DNA from: an uncultured Succinivibrio sp. | GTDB taxonomy: Bacteria; Pseudomonadota; Gammaproteobacteria; Enterobacterales; Succinivibrionaceae | DNA: 64,000 nucleotides | Direction of reading: 5' to 3' | NCBI GenBank assembly: GCA_900770725.1 | Contig: CAAGLL010000067.1 | Coordinates: 124,001 to 188,000 of the forward strand | Part shown: piece after piece, positions 20,287 to 29,650 of the stretch | Layout: each line of letters opens with the position of its first letter | Numbering within the stretch: position 1 is the first letter of the stretch | The notes under the pieces: generated by a model | Seen by the model: only the letters and a program-made list of their open reading frames with translations | The model's database searches: none | What the model was told of the DNA's origin: nothing | Position numbers and translations under genes: made by a program

Positions 20287-20321
20287 TAAAAAAATGAACG
20301 CCCAATCTTTGCGATCGGGCG
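20287..20321 (-). terminator. Terminator of dnaJ
   Basis: On the minus strand CGCCCGATC pairs with GATTGGGCG (one G-T pair) across a 5-base loop, followed by TTCATTTTTTT. It lies between the dnaJ stop and the greA start. Confidence 0.85.
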
Positions 20322-20376
20322 CTCGCTTATCTGCAACTTTACCCCAACGCCGCGGCGCTTTCAACCGCGGGGGCGC

Positions 20377-21582
20377 TCACTTGGAGAGGTCGTCGAAGAA
20401 TTTCTTGACGTTCTTCAGGAAGCTTGCGCTTTTGGGCTTGTGGTTGACGGTTCCCGCGGACGCGCCGCTCTTCCTGACGATGGTCGCCGAGGAAGTCGAG
20501 ACGTCCCCTCCGTTCAATGAAATCTCCAGGCGCCTCAGCAGATCCTTCTGCTCGGCGTTGAGGTTCACAGGGGTCTCCACCACGAGCTTGCAGTAGAGGT
20601 TGCCAGGCTCAGAGGAGTTGATGGACTTGACGCCCTTGCGCGCAAGCCTCATCACCGTGCCGGTCTGGGTCTCCGGGCGCACCGTGATCTTCACGCGGCC
20701 ATCGAGGGTCGGGACCTCGATCTGCCCGCCCAAAGCGGCGGTCGTGAAGGAGATCGGCACCTCGCAGTACAGATCGTTGCCGTCGCGCTTGAAGATGTCG
20801 TGCGGCTTGATCTGGAAGAGCACGTACAGGTCGCCAGATGGCGCCCCGTTGAAGCCGGCCTCGCCTTCGCCGGAGAGCCTGATGCGGTCGCCGGTGTCGA
20901 CGCCTGCCGGGATGTTGACCGACAGCGTCTTGGTCTTCTGGACGCGTCCGGTGCCCTTGCAGTCCGGGCAGGGATCCGAGACGGTCTGGCCGGTGCCCTG
21001 GCAGTACGGGCAGGTCTGGGAGATGGACATGAAGCCCTGGCGCACATGGATCTGGCCGGTGCCGTGGCAGTGCGGGCAGGTCGCAGGATGCGATCCGGCC
21101 CTGCCGCCGGTTCCGCCGCAGGTCGGGCACTTGACGAAGGTCTTGAGGCGTATGGTCTTCTTGACGCCGCGCACGGCCTCCTCAAGCGAAAGCTCCAAGC
21201 GCACCTGCATGTCGCGTCCTGGCACGACCCTCGGCCCCGATGAGCCGCGCGCGCCGCCACCGCCGCCGAAGATGTCCCCGAAGATGTCCCCGAAGATGTC
21301 GCCGAAGTCGGCGGCCCCGGCGCCGGCGAACGGATTGCCGCCGCCTGCCTGGGAGCCGTCGGCGCCTGCGAAGCCGAACTGGTCGTAGGCCGCGCGCTTT
21401 TGCGGATCGCTTAGGACCTGGTAGGCCTCGTTGATCTCGCTGAACTTGGCCGCAGCGTCCGGGGCCTTGTTGCGGTCGGGGTGGTACTTGATGGCAAGGC
21501 GCTTGAAGGCGTGCTTGATCTCGTCCTCCGAAGCGTCCTTGGACACCCCGAGCACTTCGTAATAATCGCGTTTCTCTGCCAT
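20377..21582 (-). CDS. dnaJ: Co-chaperone DnaJ
   Basis: DnaJ delivers unfolded clients to DnaK and stimulates its ATPase. The J domain at residues 1-70 has the invariant HPD (IKYHPDRN). A Gly/Phe-rich linker follows with a threefold FGDIFGDIFGDIF run. The zinc region has four CxxCxGxG motifs (CPTCGGTG, CPHCHGTG, CPYCQGTG, CPDCKGTG). The 401-residue length is normal for type I DnaJ. I placed the start at MAEKRDYYEVLG (21582). It lies about 100 bases after dnaK, with a hairpin between them. Confidence 0.96.
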   Translation of the reverse strand: MAEKRDYYEVLGVSKDASEDEIKHAFKRLAIKYHPDRNKAPDAAAKFSEINEAYQVLSDPQKRAAYDQFGFAGADGSQAGGGNPFAGAGAADFGDIFGDIFGDIFGGGGGARGSSGPRVVPGRDMQVRLELSLEEAVRGVKKTIRLKTFVKCPTCGGTGGRAGSHPATCPHCHGTGQIHVRQGFMSISQTCPYCQGTGQTVSDPCPDCKGTGRVQKTKTLSVNIPAGVDTGDRIRLSGEGEAGFNGAPSGDLYVLFQIKPHDIFKRDGNDLYCEVPISFTTAALGGQIEVPTLDGRVKITVRPETQTGTVMRLARKGVKSINSSEPGNLYCKLVVETPVNLNAEQKDLLRRLEISLNGGDVSTSSATIVRKSGASAGTVNHKPKSASFLKNVKKFFDDLSK

Positions 21583-21608
21583 TTCAAAAATTCTTCCACA
21601 TGGGATCC

Positions 21609-21643
21609 AAAAAGGCAGGAGGCCCAATGACCACCCGCCTTTT
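21609..21643 (-). terminator. Hairpin between dnaK and dnaJ
   Basis: On the minus strand AAAAGGCGGG pairs with CCTGCCTTTT (one mismatch) and is followed by TT. This could be a partial terminator that lowers dnaJ expression relative to dnaK. Confidence 0.55.
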
Positions 21644-21680
21644 CCTTAACTAAGCAAGAACGCGTGATCCCAAATTCAGA

Positions 21681-23642
21681 TCACTTGTTCTTCTTGTCGT
21701 CGTCGACTTCCTCGAACTCGGCATCGACCACGCCGTCGTCCTTCTTGCCGCTGGAGCTTGAAGTGGACTGGCTGGACTGCTGGGTCCTCTGCTGCTGGGC
21801 CTTGGCCTGGGCCTGCGCCTGCTGGGCGGAAGCCTGGGCGGCGCTCATCAGCGAGGAGGAGGCGTCCATGGCGGCCTTCTCGGCAGCCTCGATCTTGTCC
21901 TTGTCGTCGCCGCGGACCGCGAGCTCAAGATCGTTCAGGGCCTTGTTCACCCTCTCCTTGTCGGAGGCGGAGACCTTGTCGCCAAGATCCGACAACTGCT
22001 TGCGGATCATGTGCGCGGTCGCGTCGGCGCGGTTGCGGGCGTTGGCCAGATCCTCGAACTTCTTGTCCTCGGCGCTGTGCTCCTCGGCCTCGTGGACCAT
22101 GCGCTGGATGTCCTCGTCGGAGAGCCCGGAGGAGGACTGGATGGTGATCTTCTGCTCCTTGCCGGTGTTCTTGTCCTTGGCCGACACGTGGATCAGGCCG
22201 TCGGCATCGATGTCGAAGGTGACCTCGATCTGAGGCACCCCGCGCGGCGCCGGGCTGATGCCCTCGAGGTTGAACTGACCCAGGGACTTGTTGTCGGAGG
22301 CGCGCTTGCGCTCGCCCTGCAGCACGTGGATGGTCACGGCCGGCTGGTTGTCCTCGGCGGTGGAGAACACCTGCGACTTCTTGGTCGGGATGGTGGTGTT
22401 CTTCGGGATCAGGGTGGTCATCACGCCGCCTAAGGTCTCGATGCCCAGCGAAAGCGGGGTCACGTCGAGCAGCAGCACGTCCTTCTTCTCGCCGGTGAGC
22501 ACGCCGCCCTGGATGGCCGCGCCAATTGCGACGGCCTCGTCAGGGTTGACGTCCTTGCGCGGCTCCTTGCCGAAGAAGTCGGCAACGAGCTTCTGGACCA
22601 TCGGCATGCGCGACTGGCCGCCGACTAGGATCACGTCGTCGACGTCTGAAGGCTGCATGCCGGCATCCTTAAGGGCGGTCTTCACAGGATCGAGGGTCTT
22701 CCTGACCAGGTCCTCGACCAGCGACTCGAGCTTGGCACGGGTGATCTTGATGTTCATGTGCTTCGGGCCGGTCGCATCAGCGGTGATGTACGGCAGGTTC
22801 ACATCGGTCTGCTGCGAGGAGGACAGCTCGATCTTGGCCTTCTCGGCAGCCTCCTTCAGGCGCTGGAGGGCCAGCTGGTCCTTGTGCAGGTCGACGCCCT
22901 GCTCGTTCTTGAACTCGTCTATGAGGTAGTTCATCAGGCGGTTGTCGAAATCCTCGCCGCCCAGGTGGGTGTCGCCGTTGGTGGCCAGGACCTCGAAGGT
23001 CTTCTCGCCGTCGACCTCGTCGATGTCGATGATCGAGATATCGAAGGTGCCGCCGCCTAAGTCGTAGACTGCGACCTTCCTCTCGCCCTTGACCTTGTCC
23101 TCGCCATAGGCGATGGACGCGGCGGTAGGCTCGTTGATGATGCGCTTGACGTCAAGGCCGGCGATCCTGCCGGCGTCCTTGGTCGCCTGGCGCTGCGAGT
23201 CGTTGAAGTACGCAGGGCAGGTGATGACGGCCTCGGTGACCTTCTCGCCTAAGATGTCCTCGGCGGTCTTCTTCATCTTCTTGAGGACCTCGGCGGAGAT
23301 CTGCGGCGGGGCCAGCTTCTTGTCGCGGACCTCGACCCAGGCGTCGCCGTTGTCTGACTTGACGATCTTGAACGGCATCAGCGGGATGTCGCGCTGCACC
23401 TCGGCGTCGTCGTAGCGGCGGCCGATGAGGCGCTTGATTGCAAACAGGGTGTTCTTGGGGTTGGTGACGGCCTGCCTCTTGGCGGACTCGCCGACCAGCA
23501 CCTCGCCATCGTCGGCGTAAGCGACGATCGACGGGGTGGTGCGGCGGCCTTCCGAGTTCTCAAGCACGCGGACCTTGTCGCCCTCGAGGACGGCCACGCA
23601 TGAATTGGTGGTGCCCAGGTCAATACCGATAATCTTGCCCAT
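21681..23642 (-). CDS. dnaK: Chaperone DnaK (Hsp70)
   Basis: DnaK is the ATP-driven chaperone that works with DnaJ and GrpE. The 653-residue protein starts MGKIIGIDLGTTNSCVAVLE. It has the ATPase signatures VYDLGGGTFDISI and VILVGGQSRMP, and the linker VLLLDVTPLSLGIE. The substrate-binding domain and a Gln/Ser-rich tail end in EFEEVDDDKKNK. It has its own heat-shock promoter between grpE and dnaK. Confidence 0.97.
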   Translation of the reverse strand: MGKIIGIDLGTTNSCVAVLEGDKVRVLENSEGRRTTPSIVAYADDGEVLVGESAKRQAVTNPKNTLFAIKRLIGRRYDDAEVQRDIPLMPFKIVKSDNGDAWVEVRDKKLAPPQISAEVLKKMKKTAEDILGEKVTEAVITCPAYFNDSQRQATKDAGRIAGLDVKRIINEPTAASIAYGEDKVKGERKVAVYDLGGGTFDISIIDIDEVDGEKTFEVLATNGDTHLGGEDFDNRLMNYLIDEFKNEQGVDLHKDQLALQRLKEAAEKAKIELSSSQQTDVNLPYITADATGPKHMNIKITRAKLESLVEDLVRKTLDPVKTALKDAGMQPSDVDDVILVGGQSRMPMVQKLVADFFGKEPRKDVNPDEAVAIGAAIQGGVLTGEKKDVLLLDVTPLSLGIETLGGVMTTLIPKNTTIPTKKSQVFSTAEDNQPAVTIHVLQGERKRASDNKSLGQFNLEGISPAPRGVPQIEVTFDIDADGLIHVSAKDKNTGKEQKITIQSSSGLSDEDIQRMVHEAEEHSAEDKKFEDLANARNRADATAHMIRKQLSDLGDKVSASDKERVNKALNDLELAVRGDDKDKIEAAEKAAMDASSSLMSAAQASAQQAQAQAKAQQQRTQQSSQSTSSSSGKKDDGVVDAEFEEVDDDKKNK

Positions 23643-23723
23643 ATTCTCTTATCTCCGAAATTCCCTTCGCCCCCGGCGCCTTCTTTCGGCCCCCGGAGCG
23701 CTTCAAACTTTACCTGTGACTAC

Positions 23724-23751
23724 ACATGGAGGCGTTTGGCCTTTTTTCAAG
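23724..23751 (-). promoter_or_regulatory. Sigma-32 heat-shock promoter of dnaK
   Basis: On the minus strand the -35 CTTGAA (23746-23751) is 13 bases from the -10 CCTCCATGT (23724-23732), close to the sigma-32 consensus. It lies just after the grpE stop and about 80 bases before the dnaK ATG. Confidence 0.75.
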
Positions 23752-23752
23752 A

Positions 23753-24541
23753 TCACGCCTCGATATTTATGGTCTTGCCCTGCCCGGCCCCTTCTGCGGC
23801 CTTGGCGGGATCCTGCTTTGCAGTCTTCTTCTGGCCGCTGTTCTTTGCGACCACGACCATCGCCGGCCTGACCACGCGGCCGTTTAGGATGAAGCCCTTC
23901 TGCATGACGTCGAGCACGCAGTTGTTGCCGACCTCGGTGGACTCGACCATCGAGATGGCCTGGTGCTTGTTCGGATCGAAGGGCTTGCCCTTGGGATCCT
24001 CGCGGACGACGCCGAAGTTCGAGAGCTCCTTCAAGAACAGGTTCATCGTGTTCGAGATCCCGTCGTAGGTGGCCTTCATGGCCTCGTTGCCCTGATCGAT
24101 GTGCTGCATCGCAAGCTCGAGCGAGTCGACCACCGGGAGCAGCGCCTTGAGCAGCTTCTCGTTGCCGTACTTGCGCTCGCGCTCGACGTCGGCCTCGGCG
24201 CGCTTGCGGCGGTTGTCGGACTCGGCGGCGGCCCTGGCCATGCGCTCGAGATCGGACTTGGCCTTCTCGGCCTGATCCTTGAGCTGGGCCTTCAGCGCCT
24301 CGACCTCGGCCTGGAGCGTCTGGATCTCGCCCTCCTCGGGCAGCTCGCCCTCGGATCCGGCCTCCTGCGCCACAGCGCCCTCCGCGGACTCGTCCGGGGA
24401 CGCGGCAGCGCCCTCCTCCTTGGCAGAAGGCTTGGCGGCGCCTTCAGGCGCGATACCTGCCGCTCCAGCGGCAGGGGCGGCGGCGGCCGCCTTCTTGCCC
24501 TGCTCCATGGATTTCCTGAGTTCTTCTTCCTCTTTCTGCAT
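23753..24541 (-). CDS. grpE: Nucleotide exchange factor GrpE
   Basis: GrpE releases ADP from DnaK. A long helical region (about residues 75-135, ending ESDNRRKRAEADVERERKYG) leads to the C-terminal beta domain with the family signature QKGFILNGRVVRPAMVVVAK. The first 70 residues are an Ala/Glu-rich low-complexity extension. I chose the ATG at 24541; a GTG four codons upstream (24553) is an alternative, and neither has a strong ribosome site. Confidence 0.93.
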   Translation of the reverse strand: MQKEEEELRKSMEQGKKAAAAAPAAGAAGIAPEGAAKPSAKEEGAAASPDESAEGAVAQEAGSEGELPEEGEIQTLQAEVEALKAQLKDQAEKAKSDLERMARAAAESDNRRKRAEADVERERKYGNEKLLKALLPVVDSLELAMQHIDQGNEAMKATYDGISNTMNLFLKELSNFGVVREDPKGKPFDPNKHQAISMVESTEVGNNCVLDVMQKGFILNGRVVRPAMVVVAKNSGQKKTAKQDPAKAAEGAGQGKTINIEA

Positions 24542-24589
24542 TTTCGCTTTCACACATCAAAATCATTGAAAAACGGTTACCGCCCTTAT

Positions 24590-24618
24590 AAATGGAGGCG
24601 GCCTTGGGCAAATTCAAG
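24590..24618 (-). promoter_or_regulatory. Sigma-32 heat-shock promoter of grpE
   Basis: On the minus strand the -35 CTTGAA (24613-24618) is 14 bases from the -10 CCTCCATTT (24590-24598), with the same spacing as E. coli dnaK P1. It lies about 50 bases before the grpE start. Confidence 0.8.
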
Positions 24619-24674
24619 AGCGCCCCGCCCTGATTTGGTAGAATGCCCAAAAGCCAATGGTTTACAGCTAAGGC

Positions 24675-25025
24675 ATGGACATGAAAACTTGCAAACTTAT
24701 CCTGGCAGGCGCCCTGGCGGCCCTGCTCTCCTGCGCAGGCTGCGCCTACCGCGCCGATCTCGCGCAGGGCAACTTCGTCGAGCAGTCGCAGGTGGACAAG
24801 CTGCGCGCGGGCATGACCCCCGAGCAGGTCCGCTTCGTCATGGGCACCCCGATGCTCATCGACCCGTTCGACAGCTCCCGCTGGTACTATGTCCACTACC
24901 TGCGCGAGGGCTGGAGCGATCCCAAGATCGAGAACCTCGTGCTGCTCTTCCAAGGCGGCAGGCTCATCGACATGCAGGGCGACTTCAAGCGCCCGGCCAC
25001 CTTCGGCATCCCCCTCTCCAACTGA
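24675..25025 (+). CDS. bamE: Outer-membrane assembly lipoprotein BamE (SmpA)
   Basis: BamE is a lipoprotein of the BAM complex that folds outer-membrane beta-barrels. The 116-residue precursor has a signal peptide ending in the lipobox LSCAGC, so the mature lipidated Cys is near residue 23. The SmpA/OmlA core is clear: VDKLRAGMTPEQVRFVMGTP and WYYVHYLREG. AAGG precedes the ATG. It is divergent from grpE; in E. coli recN and nadK lie between these two genes, and both are absent here. Confidence 0.92.
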   Translation: MDMKTCKLILAGALAALLSCAGCAYRADLAQGNFVEQSQVDKLRAGMTPEQVRFVMGTPMLIDPFDSSRWYYVHYLREGWSDPKIENLVLLFQGGRLIDMQGDFKRPATFGIPLSN

Positions 25026-25043
25026 TCAAGAGCCGCAGGCGCG

Positions 25044-25649
25044 ATGGCAAGCCTCATCCGCACCGCCGTGCTTGCCGCGGCGGCCCTGGCCGCCGCGGCC
25101 TTGCTGTGCTCCTGCTCGATTGAAAAGGACGATCAGGAGGCGGTGGCCGCCCAGACCCCGCAGGACGATGGCGGCACCCTCGATCCGGCCCAATCCTCCT
25201 TCCGCTCGCGGGCCAGGCAGTGCGTGCGCGGGTCGATCGCCCTCGCCCCGCAGCTGCTCTCGGACTTCCAAAGGAGCATGGATCCTGAGTCGGGCGACGG
25301 CTACCTTGAGCTCCAGGATCCCGATCTCACGCTGCTGCTAAGAAAGTGCCTGAGGAAGTCCGATCTCGAAGAAGGCGGTCAGCTTCTGGACTCGGCGATC
25401 CCGGACGCGCGCACGTGCGCGCGCATCTCCCGCGACTTCTACGCCAAGGGCCTCAACGCCCAGGGGGCCTACTGGCTTCGGCTGGTCGTGAACCTCTTAG
25501 GCTCGATGAACGGCTACGAGCAGGCGGGCGAGATCTTCGTGCAGCGCGATGAGACGCGCGGCATGGGCGCGAGGATGCTCTCGGCCTCGGCGCGCATGGG
25601 CAGCCGCGAGGCGCGCATGCGCCTGCTCGATCTGGTCTCCGCGATGTAG
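25044..25649 (+). CDS. Putative lipoprotein of unknown function
   Basis: I do not recognise this 201-residue protein. It has a hydrophobic signal with the lipobox-like LLCSCS, which predicts a lipidated Cys near residue 24. The mature part has an Asp/Gln-rich stretch, then helices with paired cysteines (RQCVRGS, RKCLRKS, ARTCARI). The C-terminus has Sel1/TPR-like helical pairs (GAYWLRLVVNLLGSMNGYEQAGEIF, ARMLSASARMGSREARMRLL). It starts 18 bases after bamE and is probably co-transcribed. Confidence 0.7.
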   Translation: MASLIRTAVLAAAALAAAALLCSCSIEKDDQEAVAAQTPQDDGGTLDPAQSSFRSRARQCVRGSIALAPQLLSDFQRSMDPESGDGYLELQDPDLTLLLRKCLRKSDLEEGGQLLDSAIPDARTCARISRDFYAKGLNAQGAYWLRLVVNLLGSMNGYEQAGEIFVQRDETRGMGARMLSASARMGSREARMRLLDLVSAM

Positions 25650-25813
25650 GGGATCCCTGGCCTCCCCCGCCTCGCGGCAGGTTGCCACGGCGCGGGATCG
25701 CCCTTAACATTCCCTTAACAATGCTTCCCTATCATTGCCCCACAATTTCCAACTACTATTAATGTGCAAGAAGAAGACTGCCGCAGGGGCTGCAGCCGGC
25801 GTGGAGGTTTTAT

Positions 25814-27901
25814 ATGTCAGAGTTCACTCCCAAGGAGCTTTCCTGGCTGTCGTTCAACGGAAGGGTCCTCCAGGAGGCAGCCGATCCGTCGGTGCCGCTC
25901 ATCGAGCGCGTGCGCTTCCTGGGCATCTACTCGAACAACCAGGACGAGTTCTTCAAGGTGCGCGTGGCCGAGCTCAAGCGCCAGGTGATGATCAACAAGG
26001 AGCGCGGGATCCACGAGGAGGAGGTCAACCTCCTAAAGCGCGTGCAGAACGAGGCCGCGCGCTACCAGATGACGCTCAACGAGATCTTCCACCAGCTCGT
26101 GGGGGAGCTGGCGCAGAACAACATCTTCCTGCGCGATGAGAAGAGCATCACCGAGGAGCAGCGCTCCTGGGTCGTGCGCTACTTCAAGCACCACGTGCTC
26201 AAGCACATCAACCCGGTGATCATCGACGAGCAGACCGATCTCGTCTCATTCTTAAAGGATCAGTACACCTACCTCTTCGCGCGCATGTCGAGCGCCAAGG
26301 GCAACTCGTACGCGCTCATCGAGATCCCGACCGACTACCTGCCGCGCTTCATCAAGATGCCCTCTGAGAACAACTCGACCACCTTGATGTTCCTCGACGA
26401 CGTCATCCGCATGTGCCTCGATCAGATCTTCAAGAACCTCTTCGAGTACGACTCCATCGAGGCCTACTCGATCAAGCTAAACCGCGACGCCGAGTACGAC
26501 CTCTCGGGCAACCTCGACAAGTCGCTGCTCGAGGACATGTCCGAGTCCTTAAAGCAGCGCCTCAACGCCAAGCCGGTGCGCTTTGCCTACGACGCGCAGA
26601 TGCCCAAGGACTTCGTGAGGTTCATGGCCAAGGAGCTCAGGCTCAGCTCAATCGACTCGCTGATGCCGGGCAGCCGCTACCACAACTTCAAGGACTTCAT
26701 GTCCTTCCCGGCCGCAGGCGGCGAGGGCATGGAGAACGCCCACCTCTCGGAGGTGCGCTCAACCGCGTTTGACACCGCGGGCACCCCGTTCGAGGCCATC
26801 GCGCGCAAGGACGTGCTGCTCTACTACCCCTACTACTCGTTTGACTACCTCACCGAGTTCCTGCGCCAGGCCTCGTACGATCCCTGCGTCACCTCGATCA
26901 AGATCAACATCTACCGCGTGGCCTCCAACTCCCGCGTCATCAACTCGCTCATCGACGCGGCCAACAACGGCAAGAGCGTGACCGTGGTGGTCGAGCTCAA
27001 GGCCCGCTTCGACGAGGCCAACAACATCAAGTGGGCCTCGCGCCTGACCGACGCGGGCGTGAAGGTGCTCTTCGGCCTGCCCACCCTCAAGATCCACTCG
27101 AAGCTCGTCCTGGTGACCCGCCGCGAGGGCGGCCAGCTCGTGCGCTACGCCCACATCGGCACCGGCAACTTCAACGAGAAGACCGCGAAGATCTACACCG
27201 ACTTCGCTCTCTTCACCGTGAACAAGGCCCTGACCGACGAGGTCGAGGACGTGTTCGAGTTCATCGAGTACCCGTACACCCGCCCGAACTTCTCGCACCT
27301 GATGGTCTCGCCCATAAACGCCCGCGAGCGCATCACCGCGATGATCGACCGCGAGATCTTCTTCAAAAAGCAGGGCCGCCCCGCCTACATCCGCTTCAAG
27401 GTCAACAACCTGGTGGACCGCGGCATCGTCTCCAAGCTCTACGAGGCCTCCCAGGCCGGCGTGAACGTGAGGGCCATCATCCGCGGCATGTGCTCGCTCA
27501 AGCCCGGCGTGCCCGGCCTTTCCGAGAACATCTACATAACCTCGATAGTCGACCGCTTCCTCGAGCACCCGCGCGTGATGGTGTTCTGCAACGGCGGCAA
27601 CGAGGAGGTCTACATCAGCTCGGCCGACTGGATGACCCGCAACCTCGACTACCGCATCGAGGTCGGCGCCCCGGTGCTCGATCCCGATCTCAAGGAGCGC
27701 ATCAAGAGCATCCTCGACCTCCAGGAGCGCGACAACCGCAAGGCCAGGATCATCGACGAGCAGCAGCAGAACGTCTACGTGAAGGCCGCCCCCGGCGAGG
27801 CCCCGCTGCGCAGCCAGATTGCGATCCACGACTTCTTAGAGCAGGTCGAGGCAGGACTCATGTCTGAGTACCTCGCCTCCCAGAAAAAGCAGGAAGGCTA
27901 G
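25814..27901 (+). CDS. ppk: Polyphosphate kinase
   Basis: Ppk1 reversibly polymerises the terminal phosphate of ATP into polyphosphate. The 695-residue protein starts MSEFTPKELSWLSFNGRVLQ, the family N-domain, with GGAGG before the ATG. The catalytic region is KIHSKLVLVTRREGG followed by RYAHIGTGNFNEKT; the autophosphorylated His is His447. The second conserved histidine region is near the C-terminus. No ppx follows. A short hairpin lies downstream. Confidence 0.96.
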   Translation: MSEFTPKELSWLSFNGRVLQEAADPSVPLIERVRFLGIYSNNQDEFFKVRVAELKRQVMINKERGIHEEEVNLLKRVQNEAARYQMTLNEIFHQLVGELAQNNIFLRDEKSITEEQRSWVVRYFKHHVLKHINPVIIDEQTDLVSFLKDQYTYLFARMSSAKGNSYALIEIPTDYLPRFIKMPSENNSTTLMFLDDVIRMCLDQIFKNLFEYDSIEAYSIKLNRDAEYDLSGNLDKSLLEDMSESLKQRLNAKPVRFAYDAQMPKDFVRFMAKELRLSSIDSLMPGSRYHNFKDFMSFPAAGGEGMENAHLSEVRSTAFDTAGTPFEAIARKDVLLYYPYYSFDYLTEFLRQASYDPCVTSIKINIYRVASNSRVINSLIDAANNGKSVTVVVELKARFDEANNIKWASRLTDAGVKVLFGLPTLKIHSKLVLVTRREGGQLVRYAHIGTGNFNEKTAKIYTDFALFTVNKALTDEVEDVFEFIEYPYTRPNFSHLMVSPINARERITAMIDREIFFKKQGRPAYIRFKVNNLVDRGIVSKLYEASQAGVNVRAIIRGMCSLKPGVPGLSENIYITSIVDRFLEHPRVMVFCNGGNEEVYISSADWMTRNLDYRIEVGAPVLDPDLKERIKSILDLQERDNRKARIIDEQQQNVYVKAAPGEAPLRSQIAIHDFLEQVEAGLMSEYLASQKKQEG

Positions 27902-28370
27902 CAGGATGCCCAAGCAGATGGTCTAAGCCCCTCTGATGCCAAGGCAAGTGAAACTCAAAGAGAAGGCCGCACCGGGCGGCCTTCGCTTGCCTTAATGCCT
28001 TGGGCAAGGAGCCGCGCGAACCCAGGGCGTGGCCTCAAGTCCCATCCACCTTGCCTGTCCGGCAACGTTTTCATCCTTCTCCTCATCTTTCCATCCCTTG
28101 GACAGGGCCTGCAAAACAGATCAGATAACCTTCAAGAGCGGGTTAAAGCAATTTATATTGTTTTTAAAGAGTTTTTACTGAATGCACGTTCAGATGTGTT
28201 TTCATTTGGCGCTTGCATGGCAGTTTGAAGGCGCAATTTCTTCAAAAGAGATCAGACAAACGCTATGCGCGTCACAATTTATTTTTTGGCATTCCCTACA
28301 ATTGACACCATGGGCAGGGAGGTTCCTGCCGCATCAATTCATGTCTGCTTTGAGATAAGAGGTTCGGAAA
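27902..28370. other. Intergenic region, ppk to 2-hydroxyacid dehydrogenase
   Basis: No gene is supported. It contains a 9-bp hairpin after ppk (27962-27984), then an AT-rich stretch from about 28110. The motif ATCAGA occurs at 28120 and 28251. The dehydrogenase promoter probably lies near 28240-28340 but no -10/-35 pair is convincing. Confidence 0.5.
27962..27984 (+). terminator. Hairpin after ppk
   Basis: GAAGGCCGC (27962-27970) pairs with GCGGCCTTC (27976-27984) across a 5-base loop; only a weak T-rich run follows. Confidence 0.6.
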
Positions 28371-29339
28371 ATGGCTGACGCCAAGATTGTCATCACCGAC
28401 TGCGACCACGCAAACATCAACGAGGAAGAGGCCGTCTTCAAGAAGGCTGGACTCTCCTACAAGCTCGCCCAGTGCAAGACCGAGGACGACCTTATTAGGG
28501 AGTGCAAGGGCGCGGTTGCCGTCTGCAACCAGTACGCGAAGTTCACCGAGAAGGTCTTCGCCGCCCTGCCCGACCTCAAGCTGATCTGCCGCTACGGCGT
28601 CGGCGTCGACAACGTCGACCTCGAGGCCGCCTCCAGGCACCACGTCGCCGTCTGCAACGTCCCTGACTACGGCACCTTCGAGGTCGCCGACCAGGCCCTG
28701 ACCCTCATGCTCGCCGTGACCCGCAAGGTCGTCGAAGCCGCCAACCTCGTCAAGGAAGGCGTCTGGGACTATGCCAAGGTCGCCCCCATCACCCGCATGT
28801 CCTGCATCACCGTCGGCATCATCGGCCTTGGCCGCATCGGCACCGCGATGGCCAAGCGCGTCCACGCCATGGGCTGCAAGGTCATTGGCTACGACATCTA
28901 CACCAAGCACGTCGAGAGCGATCCCGAGCTCTCCTTCATCAAGCTCTGCTCTGAGGAGGACGTCCTGCGCAACGCCGACGTCATCACCCTGCACTGCGGC
29001 CTGAACAAGGACAACGCCGGCTTCATGAACAAGGACGCCTTCGCCAAGATGAAGAAGGGCTCCTACCTCATCAACGTCGCCCGCGGCGGCCTCGTCAACG
29101 AGAAGGATCTCGCAGATGCCCTGAAGAGCGGCCAGCTCGCCGGCGCCGGCATCGACGTCACCTGCAAGGAGCCGCTGCCTGCCGACAGCCCGCTGCGTTC
29201 TGCTCCGCACATCGTGATCACCCCGCACATGGCGTGGTACTCGGTCCAGGCCTCCTCCGACCTCAAGACCAAGTGCGCCGAAGAGGCGGTCCGCGGCGCC
29301 TTGGGCCAGAAGCCGCGCTGCCAGGTCAACAAGTTCTGA
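28371..29339 (+). CDS. NAD-dependent 2-hydroxyacid dehydrogenase (SerA/PGDH-like)
   Basis: This 322-residue enzyme of the D-isomer-specific 2-hydroxyacid dehydrogenase family reversibly oxidises a 2-hydroxyacid with NAD+. The Rossmann motif is VGIIGLGRIGTAMAKR. The catalytic Arg is in NVARGGLVNE, the Glu in TCKEPLP and the His in TPHMAWYS. It lacks the C-terminal ACT domain of biosynthetic SerA. Its position before a GntR regulator and a sugar-acid TRAP system suggests a catabolic substrate; I cannot name it. Confidence 0.88.
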   Translation: MADAKIVITDCDHANINEEEAVFKKAGLSYKLAQCKTEDDLIRECKGAVAVCNQYAKFTEKVFAALPDLKLICRYGVGVDNVDLEAASRHHVAVCNVPDYGTFEVADQALTLMLAVTRKVVEAANLVKEGVWDYAKVAPITRMSCITVGIIGLGRIGTAMAKRVHAMGCKVIGYDIYTKHVESDPELSFIKLCSEEDVLRNADVITLHCGLNKDNAGFMNKDAFAKMKKGSYLINVARGGLVNEKDLADALKSGQLAGAGIDVTCKEPLPADSPLRSAPHIVITPHMAWYSVQASSDLKTKCAEEAVRGALGQKPRCQVNKF

Positions 29340-29650
29340 TTTCCTGAAAAGCCTCAGGCCCGACGCAAGGAAGGCCTGTTTTAAGCCGCCCGCGAGGGCG
29401 GCATTTTTATGTCCGCAACTTTGTTCCCGCCATCGCCAAAGGCGCAGTGCCCACCGCCCCTGGAAGTTCTGGAGGTTAGTTCTGAAGGTCAAGGATGGCA
29501 GGCGGCAATGCTGCCAGGGACTTGAGCCATCTGCAAGGACGGCTCTTGGGGAGGCGTTGACACAGGATTGGATTTGGCGGCGCACTCTGCGCGGGAATGG
29601 CAGGGAGGAACTCCCTGCGGCAGGGCCTGCCCTGCCGCAGATGGAATGCA
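29340..29650. other. Convergent intergenic region with terminator
   Basis: This 311-base stretch between convergent genes holds the terminator at 29385-29408. I see no gene or further signal in the rest. Confidence 0.5.
29385..29408 (+). terminator. Terminator of the 2-hydroxyacid dehydrogenase gene
   Basis: GCCGCCC (29385-29391) pairs with GGGCGGC (29396-29402) across GCGA, followed by ATTTTTA. Confidence 0.88.

Noticed and set aside
26759..27829. 356-codon minus-strand frame antisense to ppk
   Set aside because: It is a by-product of GC-rich third positions in ppk.
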